64,000 bases of DNA from Pseudozyma flocculosa PF-1 (lineage: Eukaryota > Basidiomycota > Ustilaginomycetes > Ustilaginales > Ustilaginaceae), in assembly GCF_000417875.1 (NCBI RefSeq), contig NW_006920869.1:799759-863758 (forward strand), written 5' to 3'. The notes under the pieces were generated by a model that was given only the letters and a program-made list of their open reading frames with translations, ran no database searches and had not been told where the DNA came from. Below, piece by piece: positions 1 through 12,880 of this stretch (within the stretch, counting starts at the first letter, position 1; each line of letters begins with the position of its first letter). Made by a program: the position numbers and the translations under genes.

Positions 1-1919
1 CGACTCGCTCGGGCTCGTGGGCCAGCTCGGGTTGGTCTCAAAGTCGGTGATCTTGCTCCACCTCTTGACCACCTGCTCGGGGCTCGGCGGCTTGCCGTGG
101 CTGAAGGCGTGGCCGCCGGCGCGCTGCCAGCGGGTGGCGGCGACCCAGCCTCCGGACACCTCAAAGAGCAGCTTGCTGTGCTCGGTGTTGGCCTCGCTGG
201 CCAGGTAGCCGACCATGGGCGCGACAAACTCGGGCTTGAACGCGTCAACCATCTCCTGGGGCCAGATGGTCGAGGTCATGGCGGTGCCGGCGTTGGGCGC
301 GATCGTGTTGGCAAGGATGTTGTACTTGGCACCCTCGATGCCGAGCGTCTGGGTGAGGCCAATGATGCCCGACTTGGCGGTGGCGTAGTTGACCTGGCCA
401 AAGTTGCCGTAGATGCCGACGGCCGACGTCGTGTTGACGATCCTGCCGTACTTCTGCTTCTGGAAGATGGGCCAGGCGGCCTTGCAGACGGCGTAGGTGC
501 CGCGCAGGTGCACGTTGATGACGGCGTGCCACTGGTCGTCGGTCATGGCGGCAAACGACTTGTCGCGCAGGATGCCGGCGTTGTTGATGACGGCGTGGAG
601 GCCGCCAAAGGCGTCGAGCGCCGCCTTGACCACCTTCTCGCCGTCCTCGACCGAGCCGACGGCGGGCGCCGCCTTGCCGCCGGCCTTCTTGATCTCGTCG
701 ACGACGGCGGCGGCGTTCTTCTCGGCAAAGTCGTTGACGACAACGTTGGCGCCGAGCTTGCCAAACATGAGGGCATAGGCTCGGCCGAGACCGGCGCCGG
801 CGCCCGTGACGATGACCGTCTTGCCGTCAAAGCGGACGGGGCCCTCGCCCTGGTCGTTGGGCTTGGCCGCCTGGGCGCGCTCAAGGAACTCCATGTGGTT
901 GGCGTCGGTGACCTTCTCGGGGTACGTGGCGCCCTCGTCAAAGTCGAGGATCTCGTCAATCTTGGCGCGGACGGCGGCGGGGGTGAAGGTGTCGTCGGTC
1001 TTGAAGACGACGCCGCGGCTGCGCTCGCGTCGGACCATGGCAAAGAAGCCGGCGCCGCACTCAAACACCTGGCCGTTGATGTCCTTGTTCTCGGACGAAA
1101 CGAGGTAGGTGACGATGGGGACGACGTAGTCGGGCGTGAGGTTCTCGAGCATCTCCGGCGGCATGATGGTCTGGGTGAGCTGGCTGGCGGCGACGGGGGC
1201 GAGGGTGTTTGCGAGGATGTTGTACTTTGCGCCCTCGATGCCGAGCGACTTGGAGAAGCTGACCATGGCCATCTTGGCGGCCGAGTAGTTTGCCTGTCCA
1301 AAGTTGCCGTAGAGGCCGGCGGCCGAGGCCGTGTTGAGGATCCTGCCGTACTTTTGCTTGCGCATGTGGGGCCAGGCGGCCTTTGCGCAGGCGTACGAGC
1401 CGGTGATGTGGACGTCGGTGATCTGGTCCCACTCCTTGTCCGTCATGCCCTTGAACGACTTGTCGCGCAGGATGCCCGCATTGTTGATGAGGATGTCGAT
1501 GCGGCCCCACTTGTCGACGGCCTGCTGGACAATCTTTGCGCCCTCGACGTTGGAGTCGTAGTTGGCGATGGCCTCTCCGCCGTTGGACTTGATCTGCTCG
1601 ACGACGAGGTCGGCGGCCTTCTTGCTCTTGTCGTTTGCCGCCGGGCCCAGGTCGTTGACCAGGACCTTTGCGCCGCGCGAGGCAAAGAAGAGGGCGTACC
1701 TGGCGGAGGGGGGGAGAGCCACAGCGGCAGTTCGAGACAAGGCGGCCGGGTCAGCATGCCGATCCAGCGCAGCACGCCGCTGCACAGAGGCACAGCGGCA
1801 GAAGAGGTGCGAGCTAGTAGTACTCACGCCTTGCCAAGACCGTTTCCGGCACCGGTGACGATGACGACGCGGTTCTTGAGCGAGATCTTGCCGTTCTCTG
1901 TGCTAGGGAAGTCGGACAT
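1..1919 (-). CDS. FOX2: Peroxisomal multifunctional beta-oxidation enzyme FOX2 (hydratase-dehydrogenase-epimerase), 3' end outside window
   Basis: Fox2/MFE-2 carries out the second and third steps of peroxisomal beta-oxidation (2-enoyl-CoA hydration and D-3-hydroxyacyl-CoA dehydrogenation). The start is ATG at 1917-1919 (MSDFPSTENGK). Exon 1 is 1828-1919, the intron is 1700-1827 (donor GTGAGTA), and exon 2 runs from 1699 off the window in frame, giving 597 residues of about 900. Two short-chain dehydrogenase domains are seen in tandem. The first has the nucleotide-binding TGAGNGLGKA split by the intron, then NNAGILRDKSF and the Ser...Tyr-x3-Lys site in TASAAGLYGN...YSAAK. The second has TGAGAGLGRA, NNAGILRDKSF and TTSAVGIYGN...YATAK. 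This duplicated domain followed by a linker (VVKRWSKITDF) is the fungal MFE-2 layout. The C-terminal hydratase-2 part and the peroxisomal targeting signal must lie left of the window. The identification is firm. Confidence 0.93.
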
Positions 1920-3425
1920 GGTGGGCGACCGTGTATGCGTGTGCCAAGGGGGATTGTGGTGGGAAAATGGACCGAGCCGGGTGGAGGTGTCGAGCGAGGT
2001 GGACAGGGGAAGCTCGAGACGAGGGAGGGAGGCGGGATGGTGCGCTGTACGACTTCTCCGGGGACTAGAGGAGACGGAGCTACGTTTGGCTGGATGGAGA
2101 CGCGGAAAGCAAACGAGGAGCGCAGAGACGGGAGGGGTGTGGTGGATGTAGAGAGGGGGGGTCGGGGGCTGGCGTGGATGCGGGGCAGCAGCAGGAGGGG
2201 GGCCCGCTATATACCAGACGCACTGCGGGGTGGCCCAGGCCAGGGCAACCAGCGAAGACGACGATCGAGAGCGAGCGAGGGCCAGGGCCCGGATGAGCCG
2301 GCCTCTGCCTGCGCCTGCGCCTGGATGCGGCCGGTAGTCGGGCTAGAATCCAGCAGCACCCGTGCGGCGCTCCCATCCGCCCCTCGGCCCCACCAACGGC
2401 AGCCCCCGGGTCTCTGACCCCGCAAAAAAGGCACAAAGGGACAACGGCAGGTCGACGTCGCTTGCTTTGCTTGCGCGCCCGTATGGTCGGCTTGGCTTTC
2501 AAGCGGAATGGCGCGAGGGCAAGCGAGGAAGATCCCAGCAAGCCAGGCAAGGCAAGGCCACGCTAAGCCAGCCAGGCAAGCCAGCCAGCCAGCAAGGGAA
2601 GGGTGCGTTGCGGGTGACTGGCGAGCGAGGTAGGTGCACCGAGACCCGCCCCCGTCGCCCAGGCATGCCCAACCGGCTTCCGCGAGGGGCCTTGAACCGG
2701 TCGGTCTGCAGGGCGGCGTTGGCTTGCGTTGCGCTGCGTTGCGTTGCGTGGATCGGACGGGGGGGCCCTACCTGCTTTCACGCACGAACGACGCCTCGCC
2801 TCGCCTCGCCGCTTGGTGCGGCCGTGAAGTCATCCCTGCCGCCCTCGCAAAATCCGACAGCGCTGCAGCCTGTCGTGCGTGAGGGCCCAGAGTCGCGACC
2901 ACTCGTGCGAGAATGACTTCCCGGCCCACCTTCGGACTGCAGCTCCGAAAGAAGACGGGGGGGCCCCACATCTCTCTGCTCGACGGACGCCAGACCACGC
3001 TGGCGCACGACCGGGTTTCGGCAGGATCCTTCTTTCGAGCTCTCTTAAACGTAACTGCGTCGTGTCGTGACGGCCGATACAAAGACGCAATGACAAGGAG
3101 CGGATCGCCATCTCGGCCCGGGTCCAGGCCACGGTCAGCGAGCCCAGCAGCAAGCAAAAAGAGTGACGGTCAAGTAGGGACGAGAAGGCAAAGGAGCGAC
3201 AAGGCAGGAGAGAGGGGGTGTGCGGAGCGGACGAAAGTGACGCTCAGCCGAGTTGGGCTGCGAGCGACCAAGCGCGACGGTGATCTCAGGCTGCAAAGGA
3301 ATGCGAGCACGAAAATCCAGCAAAGGGGAAGAGCGGGTGCGGGAGCGGGTGCGGGAGCGGGGCAGTGCCGAGCGCCAATCGCATCCACGGCAGGCAGTCT
3401 TAGTGGATATACCATCTCATCTTGT
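1920..3425. other. Intergenic region upstream of FOX2
   Basis: This stretch lies between the FOX2 start and the stop of the Arf exchange factor gene, so it should hold the FOX2 promoter and the 3' UTR of its neighbour. I see no convincing coding region. It contains degenerate CCAG/GGCAA runs (about 2535-2605) and GTTGC repeats (about 2718-2748). Open frames here are only what GC-rich DNA gives by chance. Confidence 0.6.
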
Positions 3426-6400
3426 CTAGCCGACGGTGCTGCTCTCCGACACGCCAAAGATGAAGCGCCGCGTGGTGGCCTCCTGCAACTCGCCGGGCGA
3501 GGGCAGGTCGACGAGGCTGATGCGGTTGCCCCCGTCGCGCGCAAGCCTCGACATGTCCCACTCCTCGGGCACCTCTTCGTCGGCCTCGACTGGAAGACTG
3601 TCGGTGCTCACGTCGCCTCGCCGCGCCTCGAACGATGCCGAAGAGCGCGAGACCGACGAGCGCGACGGCGACACGGATCCCTCGGTCGCCTCCTTGGCTT
3701 CGACCGGGAGGCTGCTTTGACGGCGGTCGCCGCCACGATCAGCTTCGCGTCGTGCACCACCAGCATCGAGCCTGCCGTCGTCGTCCTCGTCGTCTGCGTC
3801 GGTCACGTCGGTCACGTCGGTCGCGTCGGCGCTGGCGAGATCGCCTTCGGCGTCGGCGTCAGCATCGCTGGGCTTGCTCGACGCGAACGAATCGTCCGGA
3901 CCGCCAAGTCGAGGAGCGCTCGCGAGCACCGGAGACTCGTCCGCGGGCTGCTCCGAAACCGAATTGAGGTTGGTGAGGTGCCGTTGCTGGTGGGCAGGCT
4001 TGGTGATCCGGCTGCTAGGAAGGGTGCCGTGGGAAGGCGGGGCGTTCGATCCGCCGGCGGCAGCGGCAGAGGCATCCGACGAAGGCCGTCGCTGGCTCTG
4101 GGCCAGCCTAGCCCGGCCGGCCGCCTCGATCGGCGAGGTGACCTCCGGGTCAAAGCTCCGTGTGGCGGCCGTCGGAGTCGCCACGGCCGTGCTCGTGCCC
4201 GTGCCGGAGCCCGTGGCCGTCGAAGGCGGCGACCCAAACATGTCCTCGAAGCCCGCCTGAGTCTCGGACATGCCGCTGAGCTCCAGCAGCTGCGGCGTCG
4301 CGAGCTGCGAACCGGGCGCCCTTTTGGCGTCGTTGACAAACGACGTCGAGAGCCGGAGGCTCGGCACCGCGCTCCTGGCCAGCCTCTCGCCGGCGGCCAG
4401 GTCGAGCTTGAGAATCCTTACGCGCGATTCTTCCTTGGCTAGCTCCAGGCGCAACTGCTTGATCTTCCTCGACAGCGGCAGCGCCGCAGCCTCGATCCGG
4501 TCCCGCGTCATCTTCTGGAACGGCGTCAGCACCGCAAAGTGGCGCGCCAGGCGCAGCTCCTCGTCGAGCACGTCGGTCACCTTCTTGAGCGCGACGCCCG
4601 TCTCCTCGATCTTCTGCAGCATCAGCTCGCGCCGCGCGGCCAGGCGCTTCTGCAGCAGCGGCATAATGTGCGACGACGAGGCGCGGCTCGAGGCGCGGGA
4701 GCGAGAGTCGGGCGAAAGCGACCGGTAGGCCTCGTCGCCCTGCTCGTCGAGTTCCTCGCGGTCCTCGTCCCGGTCCTCGTCGGCGCCCGGTGTCGCAGTC
4801 GTCGTCGGGCTCAGGGGTCGGGCTGCTGCGGCGGCCATGGCGGCCGAGCTCCTGGGCCGAGACAGCGTCGAGCCCGAGTCTGGACCGAGCTGCGAGTCGA
4901 TGTCCGACATCGACGAAAACGTCGAAGAGTGGCTCAGCTTGAAGCCTTCGCTGGCGAAGCTCCTGGCCTCAGAGGCCGCCGACGGCCTCCGCGCCTGGCT
5001 GCGACTGTCCCTGCGTCCCAGCGACGATGACGCCGCCGCCTCGGCAAACGACGCGCGGCTCGAAAGGTCCAGGCCGCGGATCTTGAGGTCGCACGTCCGG
5101 AAGCACGCGCAGAAGTTGATCTTGTGGATCCAGTCGTTCATGTCGTCCTCGTTCTGCGCCTGGATCAGGTACTGGCGGCCCTTGGACGCCAGCAGGCGGA
5201 AGACAAAGTCGTACTTGACGTATGTGTTGTCCTTGACGGCGACCGCATCGGCCAGCGAAATGACGCCGTCGGGCCGGAAGTAGGTGATGCGGGGCGAGAT
5301 GACGACGCCTCCCTCGACCGGTTCGGCGTCGTCGGGCCCAGACGGCCCGATGCCGTTGGACAGCTGCGAGTGGCCCACCTGGTCGAGGATCTGCGACTGG
5401 AGCGCCGTCGTCCACACAATGTCCTTGAACAGCAGCAGCTGCGAGCCGGTGAGAAGCAGTCCGCACGTCTTCCACTTGCGCGAGGCCGCCTTGCGCCCGC
5501 CGTCGCCCACGTCGTCCTTGCGGCTGACGACGCCGACCTTGGTGACCTTGAGGCTCACGACCTCGTCCGGCTGCTGCGTCGGCGGCGGCGGCGGCTGGTG
5601 CAACTGCATGTGCGCTGCAGCCTCGAGACCGATCCAGTGCGATGGAGGCGGCGCGGCCGGGGCCGCCGCTGTCGCTGCCGACCGCCCAGTGGCGATCTCG
5701 ATGCTGGGAGCATGTAGGAAGGCGGCGTTGAGGCGGTCGATGTCAAAGCCGGCGAGGGTGCCCGTGTACGAAAACGGCGTGTCCTCGGGGATCAGATGGT
5801 CGATGTCGGCGCGCAGCTCTCCGAGCTTGCCCTGCGCGATCAGGTAGTACGGGTCGATCCGGGCGCGGGCCACCTGGCTGGCCGTGGCGCCGGCCGAGTA
5901 CAGCGACGGTCCGCCGATGCCCGCGCCGTTGCCGCCGCCTGATCCGCCGGGGAAGGCGCTGAGGCCCAGCGCTGCCTCGTTGGCGCGTCGCTGCAGGTCG
6001 TCCTTGTCCTCGACGTAGATGAACTGGGTGAAGGTGAGATTGTCGTAGAGGTACTCGAGGATCTCGGTGGGCACGCCGCTCGGCCCGGTGTTGCGGAGAT
6101 AGTCGGCCTTGGTCATCTTGTGCTTGGCGTTCTTGTTGAAGGCGTCGGTGTGGAGCATCATGAGCGAAAACGACAGGATGTAGGGCTGGTCGTCGGAGGC
6201 AAACAGGCCGTCGTTGCACTCGTTGTACCGCTTGGCGAAGGCCTCCATCACACGGTCGATCTGCTGCGTCTCCTTGGGCAGGTGCAGGTCCATGAGCAGC
6301 TTGCGCAGCGCAATGTCGAGCGCGTTTCCGTTGAACCAGAAGATGGTCATGTGGTGGCGGAGCGCGGCCGTGTAGAAGGGGTCGGCGCTCGAAGCGAGGA

Positions 6401-9400
6401 CCGCGGCGATCTCGGTCTTGGGCACGGTGTCGGCGATGCGCTCGGCGTACTCTTCCGGACTCTCGTCGCTCAGCGGCGCCGTCTCCTTGGGCGGCCGCTT
6501 GGCCACCGCGTTGCCGGGCGAGTCGAGGTCCGTCGCCGAGTCGTGGTTGCGGCTCGACGGCCGACGCTGGAACGACGTGCGCGACGAGCTCGACCTTCGC
6601 GTCGAGGATATGCTGGCGCGCCCCGCCGATCGGCTCTCGTCGCCCGAGTCGCGACTGGTTCGAGGCACGTACTCCTCCGGATGCAGGCTCGTGCTGTTGT
6701 TCCGAGCCTTGAACTCGCCGCCGGGGCCCGAGGCGGACCCCTTGCGGCTGCCGGTCAAGGCGCGGAAGCTGCTCTTGCGACGCATCCCACCGCCACCTTG
6801 GGCTAAAGACTCGCCCGCTGCGATGCCGGCGAGAGCAGCCGCAAACGACTTTGGACCGCTCTCGTGGGCCGGCAGGCCGGCCACCGAGCTCGAGCCATCG
6901 TGGCCGAATTCGGGGCTTCGGGCGCCGCTCCGGCCGCCGCCCGGCGTTGCGCTGCCCGCCCCGGCGTTGGAGGATGTGCGGGTCCGACCAAAGCCAAAGG
7001 TGGGCAGGAGGGACGATGTCCTCTGTCGCGGAGCCCCTCCGCCGCCAAAGAGGTTGGCCGCTCCACCGCTCGACTCGAGCCTCGAGGGCGAAAAGCCGCG
7101 CCGGTCCACGGCGTCACCAGACGCTCGATCTGCGCCGTAAGCATCTGACGAGGCCCGCCCGTAGTTCGAGCCGCCGCGGCCGCCAACGTTGCGCACGTCG
7201 ATCGATGCGATCGAGTTGCTCCGTCCACGAGGTTCGCGATCGCCGCTCGCGGTCAGCTCGTTGGGCGCACGGGGGACGTCGTGGGAGAGCCTGCCGACGT
7301 CTCCGATGCTGTTGCCCCGCTGGGGCCTCGACACGTCGAGGGTCTTGGCGCTGGTGTCGAGCATCTCGAATTCGATCGAGTCGGTCGGCGAGGCGAGCAG
7401 GTCGTAGGAAGCGGCCCGCTGACTCGGCTCGGCCGCCTGAGGGTCCTGCAGGCTCGGGACCGGATGCGCACTCATGTCGCCACCGGCGGTGCGTGGTCGC
7501 CGGAAGAGGCGCTGCCCGAACATCGACGAACTCGAGGCGCTGCGCGAGCGATTCTGCGAGGGCGAGACCGGAGCGGCGGCTGCGGCCGTCAGCGATGCGC
7601 CGCTCGCCTTGGAAGGGGCAGGTATGCCGAGCGATGGGCGGCGCGCCTGCAAGGCCGAAGACGAAGTGGCAGCCTCTTCGGGTTCAGGCGGGCGGTCGGC
7701 GGCTGTGCGTCCATGGCTAGGTTCCGTCCCCTCGGCCTCTTTTGCCGCTGCCTTGAGGTTGGTGTGTGACTTTGTGCGCCGCGCTGCCGACTCCAGATCC
7801 TGGCTTGCGGCGTCGACGTCCCCGGGTGCTTTCTTGGAGGTCTTGGACGAGCCTGCCCTCTGTGAACCTTTGCGGCTGGCCTGCGGGCCGGAACCGGACC
7901 AGGCGCTCTTGACACTCTTGGACTCATCGCTCGCAATCGACCGCGAGCTGGCGCTGGCCCGCCTGCCGGTCGGGCGGCTGCTGCGCGATCCGATGCCACC
8001 ATCGACCGAGGTCAGCGGGGCGACGTAGAAGGGCGACACGTAGCCGCCCATGCTCGGGCCTGCGGGCGCTGCCGAAAACGTGCCTTTGACCGCGGCCCGA
8101 GAGGCTTTTGGCGAGACACTCAGCGCGCTCCTCTTGGCCTCTGAGCTTCCGGCGGTGGATCGGCCCGACTCGGCGCGCGAAAGGTTCGACATACCGCTCC
8201 GGTGGTCGGCAGAGCCGCGGCGACCTGAGGGCGCCTTGCCCTTGTGCCGTGCCACGGCGTGCTCGGTGTCCTCCTCCTTGCCTTTCCTCTTTGGCGCCGA
8301 GCGGTCTGGCTGCCGCGATGCGGGCTTCTGAATGTCCGGGCCGTCTTCATCAGACGACGAGCGGTAAGCGTCCGCGTACATGGCGGCGGCCGTTTTGTGG
8401 ACCTTGGCACGGCCGTTGCCGCCGGGGGTGGCGGCGTCCATCTTGAGGAACTCTGTCAATGCCGACGGGACAGCGTCCTCGCGCGTCGCACCCTTGGCAA
8501 CCAGCCTCGGCCGGTTGGGGTTTCTCATGGGGCTCGGTCTGGCGTCCTCGGTGGGGCTCTCGACGGTGGGCAGCCCCGACGACAGCGGTTTATGCAGCGG
8601 TTCGCCTATAGGTGGGGCCAAGCCCGGCTTTGACTCGGAGCTCGCGCCCGCCACGGCCGGCGACACGGTGCCGATGGCGGTGCTGGGCCGGTGCAGGTCG
8701 AGGCTGCTCGACGAGAGGTTGCGCGGGGACGCGCGGTCGTCGCCGGCGGCTTGTTGGTCTGCGATCGAGCCCATGGTGATGGCCGAGGCGAGAAAGGCCA
8801 GCGACCTTCGACGCGCGCTAGACGACGACGAATCGATCGAGGACTGCTTCATGTGGCGGTGAACGCTGGATCGCGATAGCGGCGTCGATGGAGATGGCTG
8901 GTTGCGGCCGGGGATCGGCGTCGTATCCACACGCAGGCCGCCGGCCTCGGAGGGCGAGGTGGCATAGGCCGGTTGCGGCTCCGGGAGGGATGGGATGGGT
9001 CTCTCTCGTTCGTCCGAAGGCAGAGCGGGCAGCGCTGCTCCTTCTGGGCCGAGCTTGGCGCCGGCAGCTGCGGGTCGGGGGTGGCCGATCCAGGCTCGTC
9101 GAACGACGCTTCTTCGCGCCTGTGCACTTGCGATGGCCGGCTGCCGTCATCTGCAGTCCGGCGTGCGTCGAGGGCGACCGCGGCGGCGGAAGGCGGGGGG
9201 GGAGGCGGCAGCGGTGGTGGCGGCGGTGGCGGGCCCATCTTTGGCGATACGACCATGAGCGGAGCATCGTCAATCGATGCGGCCCGCTGCTGCTGCAGCA
9301 CATTCTGGCTGGCAGTCCGCCTGATTTGTCGAATAGCGGGCGAGACGTTGCGAGCCGTCGAGGCGCTCGAGCCATCCACTGGGCTCGCGGGCTTCCCGTC

Positions 9401-10573
9401 GCCGCTCTGCTTGCCCTTGCGGCGGAACAGCTTTGCAAAGGCCGAGGTCCGCGGCGCCGACGACGCGTCGCTGTCCATTGCCTGCTCCTGTTCAATGCTC
9501 ATGGCGACGACGTCCTGCGAAGGCCGACCGACGTCCGGATGCAAGCGCTGCGAGCCAGACGAGGCCGTCCGCGAAGACCGCGCTAGGTCGACTTCGGAGT
9601 TCGCCAGGCCAGAGCGTCCCAAGGGGGCGAGGCTGCCCTTCCTGCTCATCGCCTCGCGCCGATCGTCGCGAAGGCCGTCCTTGCCGCTCCGCGAGCGCTC
9701 GCGCTCAGGGTTCCAGCCGTAGCCGCGACCCTGTTCGAACTCGGAAACGTCGGACGAGCTCGGTGGATCCCCGAGTCCGAGTCCGATCAGACGGCCCTCA
9801 CGGCCGTCGTCGGGGCCCAGGCCGCCGTGTGGCTCCGCGATGCGCTGTCCGTTGACCGCAGAGGTGCGCGGACGAAGTGCTGCGCTCGGCGCGGTCCTCG
9901 ACACGCCGCTTGCGGAGTCTCGCCGCGGTCCCAGGTCGGCAAACGTCAACGACTGCTCCGAGCTCTTTCGGCTCGGGCCGAAAGTAGACGAAGGCTGACC
10001 GGACCAGCTGGCCTGCTTCGTCACTTCTCCGGACGAGAACGACGCGGGACCGACAAACGCGTCCGATGCGCCTGGGCCCGTCGGGCTGCCGCCGGACTGT
10101 CCGAGGCCGACGAGGCGCTTGACCGAGCTCTGCTTTGGCCGATGACCGATGATGGCTCCGCTGCTCGACGCCGGCGTCAGGGGCGACGACGGGACCGGAG
10201 AGTTGGACTGCGACTGCTGCGAACGGGCCTGCGGCGAAGAGGCGGGCAGGTGCGGGAGCGAAGGTCGCTGCGACAGCGACGATCGCGAGGCAGCCGCGGC
10301 GGCGAAAAACGTGCTGTAGACCTTGGGGCCCCGGTCCTGCGCGTCCGCCCAGATCTCCTCGGTGCCCTCGTCGTCCGTCAGGAAGCGGTTCGACGTGCCC
10401 TCGGTGCTGAACGATGACCTCGGCAGGTCGACGTAGTTTGTGCCGCTGCTCGAATGCTTCCGGGAGCGCACCGAGCCCGAACGTCCGTCGGCCGACGCCC
10501 TGCCGTAAAAGTTGGCTATCGACTCGGCGCCGCGTGCGCTTCCCGAGGCTTCAGCCTTGTCGTGCCGCGCCAT
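3426..10573 (-). CDS. SYT1-like Arf guanine-nucleotide exchange factor (Sec7 + PH), frame change inside
   Basis: Sec7-domain proteins load GTP on Arf GTPases at Golgi/endosomal membranes; the Sec7-then-PH order with long disordered flanks matches the fungal SYT1 type. The main open frame runs 8930 to the TAG at 3426-3428. The Sec7 domain is at about 6000-6480 and keeps the glutamic finger (LPKETQQIDRVME) and the second motif (HTDAFNKNAKHKMTK). A PH domain follows at about 5080-5560 (RKWKTCGLLLTGSQLLLFKD ... MNDWIHKINF). A coiled coil is at about 4330-4670 (RRELMLQKIEETGVALKKV). An upstream frame, 8849-10573 or longer, starts at MARHDKAEAS (ATG 10571-10573). It is Ser-rich with a poly-Pro stretch and ends without a domain. 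The Sec7 frame has no ATG of its own upstream of Sec7 other than internal ones, and it is closed by a TGA near 9147. The two frames are therefore probably one gene joined by a small intron or broken by an indel between 8849 and 9146. An alternative ATG at 10727-10729 is possible. Total about 2380 residues. Confidence 0.82.
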
Positions 10574-11789
10574 GACTGTCTCTGAGTGCGACGATGCAGT
10601 GCAGGAGGGACAATGAAGGCGAGGTTTTGTTTTCAGCCCGACGGCTCGTGTCCACATATCCGCAGACGTACCACCTGCCGCTCCAGCAGCACCGGGTGCG
10701 TCCGAGGTGATCGAGGCTGATTCAAACACTCACGGCGACGTGATCACGGTGGGCCTGCCAAGTACAGGTGACGGAACCGGCTACGAGGCGCAGTCCGGTT
10801 CCTCGACTTGATGCGCGGAAGCAGGCAGATGGGCTGCTGCGGGGCTCTGCCGAGGTATTTGAGCGGCGATGCTGAGAGCCAATGGGTTTGAAAGGAGGAT
10901 CGAAGGCAGGACGAAGGCCATGGGTGACAGCCAGCGAAGATGGCGGGGCGGACCGCCAAGCAATACGCGCCCAGGCCAGTGACCGGGGAAGGGGTGCAGG
11001 CCCTCAGAGGGGGCGGTAGCCGTGCGGAATCGCTCGCGGCTTGGTCGACTGTTGACCGAAGTCGGGGCTCCACGAGATCCTCGAGGCCACTAGAAGCGTG
11101 CTGGGGCAGGATCGAGCCCGCGAGTTTCGGTCGAGGGACGCAAGACTGTTTCCGCACTCTGCTGAGCGGGCCCCTTGACTGGTGCCGAGTCCTTTCAGGG
11201 GAGCGATGGAGGGGTCGATGCTGGCGGTCCGTGATGCGAGCGTCCGAGCTGGTCCGCGTCCAGTCGAGGTCCTGGTCGTGCGAGCGAGACTGGGTCGCAG
11301 AGAGCTGCACGGGTCGGGTGCAGATCAGCAGCGCTGGAGAAGGATGCCGCCGTCCGACGATTGCCGTGGCTGGTGGGTCAGCAGCTGGGATTGCTAGCAG
11401 GTCCGATGCGGTGACGGTTGGGGAGTCGAGGACAAGGTCAGGGACGATATGAGCCGGCGACAGTGGGAGAGACAGGGATCGAGTGCATCGAGCGTCGATG
11501 CGAAGGACCGAATGGAATGGACAGGCGGCGCAAAGTGTCGAAGGTGGAAGCCGCACGGGCTGCGCCAACCCTGTCAGGAGAGAGAGAGAGCCAGGTATCC
11601 GGGTGAGACGAGAGCAGAGCGACGGTTCGATGCCTATGGGCGGGAGGTAGGAGGGGCGAAAGATGGTGGTGGAGAAGCGTCGACGTTCGGACCAGATGCA
11701 GGAGGCAGAGGGAGGAGGAAGGGCCGCCAAAGACGAGCAAGAGCAGGTAGGCTGAGACCAGTAGGGAGGGAGAGCGAGGTGCAACACCG

Positions 11790-11950
11790 CACCAACGCAC
11801 GCACACGCACACACACGCACGCACGCACCGCCGGCCAGCCCTCCAGCCCTCCAGCCCTCCAGCCAGCCAGCCAGCCAGCCAGCCAGCCCCCAGCCAGCAC
11901 AACGGCCGGGCCCGACCCGCTTGGGCAAGGCCAGGCCAGGCCAGGCCTGT
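11790..11950. repeat. Composite simple-repeat block (ACGC, CTCCAGCC, CCAG, CCAGG units)
   Basis: Consecutive short tandem runs: GCACGCAC/ACACAC (about 11790-11826), CCAGCCCT units (about 11838-11858), CCAG units (about 11859-11888), then CCAGG units (about 11930-11950). It lies about 1.2-1.4 kb upstream of the exchange-factor start. Seen directly; function unknown. Confidence 0.85.
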
Positions 11951-12841
11951 CCCTCGCCCTCGCCCGCGGCCCCTGCTGGACAGGCCTGCCTGGCCTCGCC
12001 CACGCTTCGCCCGACTTCGGATTTTTTGGCCGTGCGCTGTCTTGATTTTTTGGCACAAAGCCCTCGGCCTCACCTCTTTCCCCACACACGCATCTTGTCG
12101 CGTTCTCCGATTGCTCAAGTCAAGCATGCATCAGCGATTCCCGGTCATCGCAAGGCAACCGGCAGCCCGGTGCGGTGCGGTGCGCTACGGCGGCCACCTC
12201 GACACACCTGCGAGGCGCGAGGCAAGGCGTATGAAGGTAGGCGGCGTGGCTTCACGAGGGCGAGCTCTCGGTCCATCGAAGATCCGATTCGTGTTTCTTC
12301 TCTCGCAGCGCAGCAAGCAGGGCTTAGAGGCTCAAGCCGCCCATGTAGCCACATGAGGCGCGGTCCCAGCCGGCGCGCGCTTCCGGCGGCGGACGAGTAG
12401 ACCTGGGTCACCATGCCCGGCAGCGTTCGGAGGAGCAGGGTCGAGGTGGCCTCGAGGACCTCCATCGAGTCCGCTTTGTCGTGGCGACCAGGCCGCACGG
12501 TGGGGGTTAGCGACGGCCGTTGTCGTTTGTCGTCGAAGTTGGGATTTTCACCTCGATTTCCGTGCCCGTTTTCTTCGCTGGGCGCGCTGTCCCGCGGGCT
12601 GGCCAGTCCAGGCCACGTTGGGACGAGGCAAACCTACCTAGCCTGCTGCCGAACGTACGCCTCTTCTCGGCAGGCTGGAAAGGGAGATATGCCTGACCTG
12701 GCCTGGCCTGGCCTCGCAACGGCTACACGCGGCCGGGCCCGTCTGCGATCGTAGGCAGGCAGGGCCGCTGGCGCCAGCTTTTAGCCTGGCGGGCCAAGTT
12801 GCCGAGATCAGCTGCCATTCCAACGTAACGTGCACGCCGAC

Positions 12842-12880
12842 GGCATGGCATGGCATGGCGTGGCATGGCATGGCATGGCA
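12842..12880. repeat. GGCAT pentanucleotide tandem repeat
   Basis: About eight copies of GGCAT with one GGCGT variant, intergenic. Confidence 0.9.

Noticed and set aside
97..2151. Plus-strand 684-aa open frame
   Set aside because: It is antisense to FOX2, whose minus-strand motifs are unmistakable. The open antisense frame results from high GC at third codon positions.
2380..2392. CCTCGG hexamer upstream of FOX2, as in fungal fatty-acid regulator sites
   Set aside because: The hexamer is expected often by chance in DNA this GC-rich, and a single copy is not evidence.
2913..4442. Plus-strand 509-aa open frame
   Set aside because: Antisense to the C-terminal part of the exchange factor, Arg/Gly/Ala-rich shadow sequence with no domain.
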